From: Hordeum vulgare subsp. vulgare
Lineage: Eukaryota; Streptophyta; Magnoliopsida; Poales; Poaceae
Length of the DNA stretch: 64,000 nucleotides
Direction: 5' to 3'
Assembly: GCF_904849725.1 (NCBI RefSeq)
Contig: NC_058521.1
Location: 563,600,176-563,664,175 of the forward strand
The translations under genes and the position numbers were made by a program. Every line of letters begins with the position of its first letter. The first letter of the stretch is position 1. Under the pieces are notes generated by a model that was given only the letters and a program-made list of their open reading frames with translations, made no database searches and had not been told where the DNA came from. Of the stretch, positions 56,261-64,000 are shown piece by piece.

Positions 56261-57018
56261 CGCTTGTTGGGAGGCAAGTTATCTTAATTTTTTTGCTTTT
56301 TACTTTATATATTGGCGTGATGACATGATTATTGCCTCTTTAATGATTGTGTTTTTATATTTAAATTAGTGTTTGTGCCAAGTAAAGCCTTTGGGATGAC
56401 TTGTATGATAAGTATAATTGATACAGTGCAAAAAGGGACGCTTTGACGTCAAGTGCAGAATTTATTTGATTTTACCGGAACGTATTTTTAAGCTGAATTA
56501 CTTACACATTGTTGCTTTAAAAAATCATCTACGAAAGTATAGGTTCCTTACAGATTACTACAGACTATTCTATTTTAGAAAGATTTTGTTTTCTGCTTGC
56601 ATAGTTTGCTTGTCTTGATGATGCTATGGATTATATCGTGGGGGTATAAGACATGGAGAAGTTAGAATATAGTACATATTATGAAATAATTAAATAAGAA
56701 TCAATTTACAATAGTACCTAAGTATTTGATATGTTGCTTATACTAATGGATCTCACGAAGTTTTGTTGAGTTTTGTGTGATTGAAGTTTTCAATTTTTGT
56801 ATGTTATCATGATGGACAATGGAATAAAGGAGAGGCAAGAGCCTAAGCTTGGGGATGCCCAAGGCACCCCAAGGTAATATTCTAGGAAGACTCAAGCATA
56901 TAAGATTGGGGATGCCCCGGAATGCATCCCCTCTTTCGTCTCAACCCATCGTTATGTCACTTGAAACAACATTTTTATGACTAAGCACACATGCATCATA
57001 CAACACAACAACGATAAA
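56261..57018 (+). other. 3' non-coding region of element E (incomplete)
   Basis: AT-rich, non-coding, with the family marker AAGCTTGGGGATGCCC (56856-56871) and a second decayed copy near 56903. It corresponds to the start of the 3' non-coding regions of A and B; the remainder and the 3' LTR are missing before element F. Confidence 0.65.
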
Positions 57019-57169
57019 ACACCCCCCCCCCGCGGTGACGGAGCGCCGCCACCCCGTCTCCTCACCTTGGTTTGCCTTCCACCTCCCTTCCTTTTCGCCG
57101 CAGATGTTGCCCGGGTGGCGCCGACGGCGGCGGACTTCTCTTCCCCGCATGCTTGGAGGCGGAGGCAGG
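57019..57169. other. Unexplained GC-rich segment between elements E and F
   Basis: About 150 bases beginning with a run of nine or so C residues (57020-57030) and rich in CG dinucleotides (for example TGGCGCCGACGGCGGCGG), in sharp contrast to the AT-rich flanks. Short open frames on both strands have no recognised similarity. It could be a captured gene fragment or part of another insertion. GCAGG (57165-57169) is the candidate left target duplication of F. Confidence 0.4.
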
Positions 57170-59671
57170 TGCTACTTCTTGAGCTTGCGTTGGTTTTCCC
57201 TTGAAGAGAAAGGGTGATGCAACAAAGTAGATAAGTATTTCCCTCTGTTTGTTGAGAACCAAGGTATCAATCAAGTAGAAGGAACAAGCAAGGCCCCAAT
57301 CGCAGTACCTACATAAACAATAAAACACTTGCACCCAACGCTAAAACGGGGTTGTCAATCCCTTCAGAGTTATTTGCAAGGATGATATCTGATAGAGATA
57401 GATATAAAATATTGCGGAAACAAAAGTAAATAAATTGCAACAAGATATTTTTGGTATTTTTGGTTTATAGGTCTGAAAGTATAATATGGAAAATAGACCC
57501 CGGGGCATAGGTTTCATTAGAGTCTTCTCTCATAAAGGAAAATAATACGGTGGGTGAACAAATTACTCTCGAGAAATTGATAGAAAAGCGAATAATTACG
57601 AAGATATCCCAAGCAATGATTATGCATATAGGCATCACGTCCGTGTCAAGTAAACCGAAACGATTCTGCATCTACTACTATTACTCCACACATCGACCGA
57701 TTCCTGCCTGCATCTAGAGTATTAAGTTCATGAAGAACAAAGTAACGCATTAAGTAAGATGACATGATGTAGAGGGATAAACTCAAGCAATATGATGAAA
57801 ACCCCATCTTTTTATCCTCGATGGCAACAATACAATACGTGCCTCACTACCCCTACTATGTCACTGGGTGAGGACACGGCAAGATTGAACCCAAAACTAA
57901 GTACTTCTCCCATTGCAAGAATTACCAATCTAGTTGGCCAAACCAAACCAATAACTCGAAGAGACTTGCTAAGATATGAAATCATGCATATAAAAATTCA
58001 GAAGAGTTTCAAATAATATTCATATATAATATGAACATAAACTATTACATCAAATAGATCTCTGATGTCCCACAAGCGTATGGGATCGCAACAGTTTTCG
58101 AGGGTGGAGAATTCAACCCAAATTTGTTGATTTGCCAAGACAGGAAGCGAAAGAATATTCTCAAGTATTAGCAGCTGAACGTGTCAGATTCAACCACACC
58201 TGAAAGATTAGTGTCTGCAAGCAAAGTAACAGTAGCAAGGTAGTATGATAACAACGGAGCCAGAAACGATCTGGTGACAAGGCAGACTATTCCTAATTGT
58301 TGTATCAATGGCGTCAGTAAAAGCTTTGATAATCCCAAGCAAGGGTGCTAGGAAAAGCCTTGTTGACGGTATGTTAACGCCAACAAAGTCTTGTAAAAAG
58401 TAACAGCGGAGTAGCAAGGAACAGTAGTAGCAGCAGCAACAAAGTAACAAGTAACAGTAGTAGTGACAGCAGCAGCAAAGTGGCCCAATCCCTCTTGTAG
58501 CAAGGGACAAGCCTAGGCAGAGTAACGTAGCGAGAACCAGTAGTAGAAGACTCGTAGACAGTGGATCGGTGATGGATGAGTGTGACGAATGTGATTCATC
58601 ATGTAACAGCTATAACACGGAGATATATATAACTAGCACCCGTTCATCAATCTAATGTAGGCATGTATTCCGTATGTAGTCATACGTGCTTAGGGAAAAG
58701 AACTTGCATGATATCTATTGTCCATCCCTCGCGTGGTAGCGGGGTCCTAATGGAAACTACGGGATATTAAGGTTCTCCTTTTAATAAAGAACTGGACCAA
58801 CGCATTAACACACGGTGAATACATGAACTCCTCATACTATGGTCATCTCCGGGAGTGGTTCCGGCTATTGTCAGTCCGGGGTTGCCGGGTCATAGCACAT
58901 AGTAGGTGACTACAACTTGCAAGATAGGATCTAAAGCACACATATATTGGCGACAACATAATAGGTTCAGATCTGAAATCATGGCACTCGGGCCCTAGTG
59001 ACAAGCATTAAGCATAGCCAAGTAGTAGCAAGATCAATCTAGAACATAGTGGATACTAGGGATCAATCCCCGTCAAGAACTAACTCGACTACATGATAGA
59101 TCTCATCCAACTCATCACCGTCCAGCAAGCCTACGATGAGATTACTCACGAACGATGAAGAGCATCATGGAATTGTCGATGGAGAAAGGTTGATGATGAC
59201 GATGGCGACGATTTCCCCTCTCCGGAGCCTGAAACGGACTCCAGATCTGCCCTCTAGATGAAGAATAGGATGTGGCGGCGCCTCCGTATCGCAAAACATG
59301 ATGAAACCTTCTCTCTGATTTTTTTTCAGGCGAAATGGAAGATATAGAACTGAGATTGGGGGCGGTTGTGCCATGTGGGCCCCACAAGCCCTCATGGCGC
59401 GGCCATAGGGGGTGGCCGTGGCCCACGGGGTTGTGGCCCACTGGCACGCCCCCTCACGTGGAGCTTTGTGCAGGTATTTTTCTTTTATTAAAAAAAATCT
59501 CCGTAAATTTTCAGGACGTTCCGAGAACTTTCATTTCTGCACAAAAACAACACCATGGCAATTCTGCTGAAAACAACGTCAGTCCGGGTTAGTTCTATTC
59601 TAATCATGCAAATTAGAGTCCAAAACAAGGGAAAAAGAGTTCGGAAAAGTAGATACGACGGAGACGTATCA
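57170..59671 (-). repeat. 3' LTR of element F
   Basis: About 2502 bp, from TGATACGTCTCCGTCG (59671) to AGTAGCA (57170) on the minus strand. The inner sequence shares the ...CCAACGCAAG... ending with the LTRs of B. The far end was set by the TG...CA rule and by comparison with B, as the partner LTR is not available. Confidence 0.75.
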
Positions 59672-61880
59672 ACTCCCCCAAGCTTAAAGCCTTGCTTGTC
59701 CTCAAGCAACTCAGTTGACAAACTGAGAGAGACAAAAGAAAAACTTTGACGAACTCTGTTTGATCTTGTTGTTGCAACCATGACTAACTCACAACTAGAA
59801 TTTCAGCAACATCACAAGCAAACCACATAAGCAAATGACATCTAGGTCTCACAGTAAACTCATATCAATGGCATAATCAACTAGCGAGCAAATAATAATA
59901 AGCCTCAAGTGTCAACACTTCAATCAAAACAACATGAAGCAATACGAATAGATGGTATCTCACTAGCTCTTTCTGAGACCGCAAAACATAAATGCAGAGC
60001 ACCTTAAAAGACCAAGGGCTGACTAAACATTGTAATTCATGGCAATGAAGATCCAGTCATAGTCATACTCAACACAGTTAAAAGCAAAGCATAAAAATGA
60101 CAGAGGTGCTCTCTAATTGGTGCTTTTGTAAGAGGAGGATGACTCAACAGGAACATAAATAGACAGGCCCTTCGCAGAGGGAAGCATTGATTTGCAGAGG
60201 TGCCAGAGCTCAAGCTTTGAAAACAGAGATAATAATTTTGGGTGGCATGCTTTCATTGTCAACGCAATGACTAAGAGTTCTCAATATCTTCCACGCTACA
60301 CATGCTATAGGCAGTTCCCAAACAGAAAAGTAAAGTTTTGACTCCCCCACCACCAATAAATCACACTCCACGGCTAGCCGAATCCTCGGGTACCGTCCAT
60401 ACCAACATCAATCCTGAGGGAGTTTTGTTTGTAATTATCTTTTCGATTTGAGCATGGAACTGGGAATTCCAATTACCGGCCCCTTTCTCGTGAATGATAG
60501 TGAATAAACACATATCGAGGATAACATGCCTAGCAAGGAACATACCAATAGCCCCCTGTCACCACATGAGCGGTTCCGGCATGCAAAACGGATTATTTCT
60601 TGAAGATTTAGAGAGTGGCACATGCAAATTTACTTGGAACGGCAGGTAGATACCGCACATAGGTAGGTATGGTAGACTCATATGGAACAACTTTGGGTTT
60701 ATGGAAGTGGACGCACAAGCAGTATTCCCGCTTAGTACAAGTGAAGGCTAGCAAAAGACTGGGAAGTGGCCAACTAGAGAGCGACAACAGTCATCAAAAT
60801 GCATTGAGATTAACTAAAATTGAGTGCAAGCATGAGTAGGACATAAATCACCATGAACATGAACATCATAGAGGCTATGTTGATTTTGTTTCAACTACAT
60901 GCGTGAACATGCGCCAAGTCAAGCCACTTGAAACATTCAAAGGAGGATACCATCCTATCATACTACATCATAGTCATCTCAACATTCATGTGGGCATCCA
61001 AGACAAACCATTATAAGTTCCTAGCTAAGTAAGCATGGCATAAACAACTATGATCTCTAAGTTGTCATTGGAAACATGTTTCTCTCATAACAAAACTGAA
61101 CTAGGAATAGTGAGCTAGTCATATTTACAAAAACAAAATAGATCGAGTTCATACCAGCTTTTCCAGGCTCAGTCACTTCATCATATATCGTCATTATTGC
61201 CTTTCACTTGCACGACCAAACGATGTGAACAATAATAAGCGTGCTCGTGCATTGGACTAAAGCTGGAATCTGCAGGCAAACACAAAGGAGAAGACAAAGT
61301 AATATGGCTCTATGAAAGCTAAATAGTTATGCATGCAAGAGCCACTAAACATTGTAACCAATATCTTCTACCTTGACCCAAAGAAAAAGAAAACTATCTA
61401 TGCGGGAAAGCTCCCAACAAGCAAAAGAAGAAAAAGGAAATCTTTTTGGGTTTTTCTCAAACTAGGCAGACACACGAAAAGAAAACGAGAAAAAGAAAAT
61501 AAACTAGCATGGATGATACAGTGGCAAAGTGTGAACACCGACGAACAAAGTGAAAGCATAAGCAAGAATGTAAAGTCGGTGAGAACAGTTACTCCCCCAA
61601 GCTTAGGCTTTTGGCCTAACTTGGTCTACTCCCAAGGAGGGAAATAACCAGCTCTAGGTACTTTTCCATGGGACGCTAAAACAGAAAACAGGGAAAACTA
61701 AAACTAAATCTATCATTTTTCTTCTAAGCAACCTAAAGTGAAAGCTTGGAACAGAGGTTTGTGACTCCTCGATTCATCCATCTCATGGTCATCGAAATAA
61801 ATCCGTCAATGGGGTTGATCAAATCCCCTCGACAAAACTTCTCGAATCGCAAAAGAAGACGGAGAATTTTCGAATAGTCA
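59672..61880 (-). other. 3' non-coding region of element F
   Basis: Begins next to the LTR with the purine-rich AAGCTTGGGGGAGT (59673-59686, minus) and has no credible reading frame. A second AAGCTTGGGGGAGT copy occurs at about 61592-61605, and the shortened hairpin motif GCTTGTTGGGAG at 61411-61422. Confidence 0.6.
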
Positions 61881-63960
61881 CTAGGTCACCTCAATGGGGA
61901 TGCGTATCTCCCCAACAAGCAAATCATACTTCATCTTGACACGAGGAATAGGGCATTCAAAGCTCCCAATAAGAATCGATGAAGTTTTTTCGATAGCATT
62001 GATGCAATGTACTTGATATTGTTTCTTCGGAAAGTGCATCATATGCTCATTACCGTTGACATGGAAAGTGACATTGCCTTTGTTGCAATCTATAGCATCC
62101 CCTGCAGTGTTTAAAAAAGGGTCTTCCGAGGATGACAACCATGGCATCGTCCTCGGGAATATCCAAGATAACAAAGTCTGTTAAGATAGTGGTGTTAGCA
62201 ACCACAACAGGCACGCCCTCGCAAATGCTGATAGGGAAAGCAGTTGATTTGTCGGCCATTTGCAGAGAGATTTCAGTGGGTGTCAACTTATCCAATTCAA
62301 GCCTACGATAAAGAGAGAGAGGCATAACACTAACACCGGCTCCAAGGTCGCATAACGCAGTTCTAACGTAGTTGCCTTTAATGGAGCAAGGTATAGTGGG
62401 CACACCGGGATCACCTAGTTTCTTCGGAGTTCCACCCTTGAAAGTGTAATTAGCAAGCATGACGGAGATCTCAAGATCAGGTATCCTCCTCTTATTAGTC
62501 ACAATATCTTTCATGTACTTAGCATACGGAGACATCTTGAGCATATCAGTCAAACGCATCTATAGAAAGACAGGTCTGACCATTTCAACGAATCGCTCAA
62601 AATCCTCATCATCCTTTTTCTTGGATGGTTTGGGAGGAAAGGGCATAGGTTTCTGAACCCATGGCTCCCTTTCTTTACCGTGCTTCCTAGAAGCGAAGTC
62701 ATTCTTATCGTATCTCTTAGTCTTAGGCTGTGGGTTATCAAGATCAGGTTCAATCTCCACATCCTTATCATTGCCAGGTTCAACATCTTCATGAACATCA
62801 GTATTGATATCATCATTAGGCTCATGTTCATCACCAGATTGTGTTTCAGCATCAAAGACAGAGACATCGTTTGGACTCTCAGGTGTAGCAGCAACAGGGT
62901 TGCTAGCATGCAGGTTCCTATCATCTTTCTTCTTCTTTCTAGGATGACTAGGTGCATTAGTGCTAACTCCTTGAGAATCTTGTTCAATTCTCTTCGGATG
63001 ACCCTCAGGATACAAAGGTTCCTGAGTCATTCTACCGCCTCTAGTAACGACTCTTATGGCATTGTCATTCAACTCATTGAGCAAGTCATTTTGAGCTTTA
63101 AGTACTTGTTCTACCTGAGTAGTAACCATAGAGGCATGTTTACTCAGAAGCTTAAGATCATTGACGTTTCTGTCCACACAAGCACTTAAATGACTAAGCA
63201 TACGAGCATTCTATTCCAATTGTCTGCTAACATAATCATTGAAACTTTGTTATTTGACAACGAAGTTACCAAATTCATCCATGCATAAGCTAGCAGGTTT
63301 ATCAAAAGGAATATCACTCTCATCAAACATGCGCAGAGAATTTACTTCTACTACGTGTATCGGGTTATCGAGACCATGGATCTCTTCGATAGGTGGTAGG
63401 TTTTTGACATCTTCAGATGTAATGCCTTTCTCTCGCATAGATTTCTTGGCTTCTTGCATATCTTCAGGACTGGGGAATAGAATACCTCTTTCCTTCGGAG
63501 TTTGCTTAGGAGGTGGTTCGGGAATAGTCCAATCATTCTCATTGCACAAGATGTTGTTCAATAGAATCTCAGCTTGTTGTTCGTTCCCTAAAAACACTAC
63601 CGGCACAACTATCTAGATGGTCTTTGGAAGCATCGGTAAGTCCATTATAGAAGATATCAAGTATTTCGTTCTTCTCAAGAGGGTGATCAGGCAAAGCATT
63701 CAGTAGCTGGATGAGCCTCCCCCAAGCTTGTGGGAGACTCTCTTCTTCAGCTTGAGCAAAGTTGTATATTTCCTGCAAGGCAGCTTGCTTCTTATGGGCA
63801 GGGAAATATTTTTTAGAGAAGTAGTAGACCATATCCCGGGGGCTACGCACACAACCAGGAGCAAGAGAAGTGAACCAGGTCTTAGCATCATCCTTTAGCG
63901 AGAAAGGAAACAGCTTGAGCATGTAGTAGTGGCGGATCTTTTCCTCGCTTGTGAATAGGG
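61881..63960 (-). pseudogene. gag-protease of element F, disabled, 5' end outside or near the window edge
   Basis: Gag: LKLFPFSLKDDAKTWFTSLA (about 63919), FSKKYFPAHKKQAALQEIYN and ALPDHPLEKNEILDIFYNGL. A frameshift near 63600, stops at 63250 and near 63211, then a Lys/Asp-rich linker (62560-63201) ending in a TAG at 62560-62562. The protease has LCDLGAGVSVMPLSLYRRL (near 62345) and MVVILGRPFF (near 62130). An extra T in a homopolymer near 62117 shifts the frame, and the rest reads to 61881. Only structural and maturation functions are encoded. The true gag start lies beyond about 63960. Confidence 0.75.
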
Positions 63961-64000
63961 TGGCTATATCGTGCAGTTTGGTAAGATGGGCTACAACCGT

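Larger units (their letters stand above)
37989..57169 (+). mobile_element. Element E: non-autonomous Gypsy (gag-pro), interrupted by D and ended by F
   Basis: The 5' LTR begins TGATACGTCT at 37989 and is split by element D (39120-53471). It resumes at 53477 and is followed by a tRNA-Asp-like primer site, a decayed gag-protease (54137-56260), the conserved hairpin block and a short piece of 3' non-coding region to about 57018. The 3' LTR is not in the window, because element F begins at 57170. E is the most decayed of the Gypsy copies here. Its insertion disrupted the DUF1618 gene. Confidence 0.8.
57170..64000 (-). mobile_element. Element F: non-autonomous Gypsy LTR retrotransposon (gag-pro), truncated at window edge
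   Basis: On the minus strand the window contains gag and protease (from the right edge to 61881), a 2.2 kb 3' non-coding region, the polypurine tract and the complete 3' LTR (59671 to 57170). The LTR start TGATACGTCTCCGTCGTATC differs from those of A, B and E after the first 12 bases, so this is a different family, possibly Fatima-like (from memory). As in A and E, no polymerase follows protease. The 5' LTR is outside the window. Confidence 0.85.

Noticed and set aside
57170..59671. Open frames in the LTR of element F (for example 59142-59447)
   Set aside because: Located in an LTR and oriented with its transcribed strand, but short, overlapping and without protein-like conservation visible here.

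Overview
The window looks like intergenic and gene-island DNA of a Triticeae grass (wheat, barley, Aegilops or rye type). The evidence is an Angela/WIS/BARE-type Copia element with its diagnostic LTR start (TGTTGGAAATATGCCC), several Gypsy elements with LTRs starting TGATACGTCTC and a tRNA-Asp primer site, a 14.35 kb Tekay-like chromovirus with 4.3 kb LTRs, and a grass DUF1618 gene relic. There are no operons, CRISPR arrays or other prokaryotic features. Most of the sequence is nested transposable elements, and one apparently intact nuclear gene survives.

Layout. (1) 1-27200 is one nest. A Copia element (C, + strand) spans 6781-27200. Its 5' LTR was hit by a Gypsy element A (- strand, 1-6780, continuing off the left edge) and by a Gypsy element B (+ strand, 7098-19388). 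B was in turn hit by a 5.47 kb coding-free LTR-like element (10290-15763) flanked by a perfect 5 bp target duplication. (2) 27201-37988 is a gene island of about 10.8 kb. It holds two copies of a MITE-like repeat, two short Helitrons, TA/GA microsatellites, a LINE-like insertion with an 18 bp target duplication carrying a solo LTR, a long PPR gene on the - strand (32097-36000, one short intron), a MULE-like element, and a DUF1618 pseudogene. (3) 37989-57169 is Gypsy element E (+ strand), inserted in the DUF1618 relic. Its 5' LTR is split by the complete chromovirus D (- strand, 39120-53471, perfect TSD TCATT). (4) 57170-64000 is Gypsy element F (- strand), inserted at the end of E and running off the right edge.

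How the parts relate. A, E and F carry only gag-protease, and B carries an unrelated uncharacterised ORF. None of the four shows reverse transcriptase or integrase, so all would need an enzyme donor elsewhere. The tRNA-Asp primer site in A, B and E points to the Athila lineage. D is the only Gypsy element here with a complete gag-pro-RT-RNaseH-integrase-chromodomain order, but it has two nonsense codons and a frameshift. It also carries a broken extra ORF between its primer site and gag. The PPR gene is the only host gene likely to be functional. A short exon upstream supplies an ATG and a mitochondrial-type presequence that the long open frame lacks.

I see no evidence for a wholly new biological system. 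The observations most worth checking are the extra leader ORF of D, a hairpin motif shared by four non-autonomous elements, serial primer-binding-site-like motifs at LTR ends, duplicated tRNA-like segments inside the long solo LTR, and the hidden first exon of the PPR gene. Family names are from memory and pattern recognition; no database search was run.
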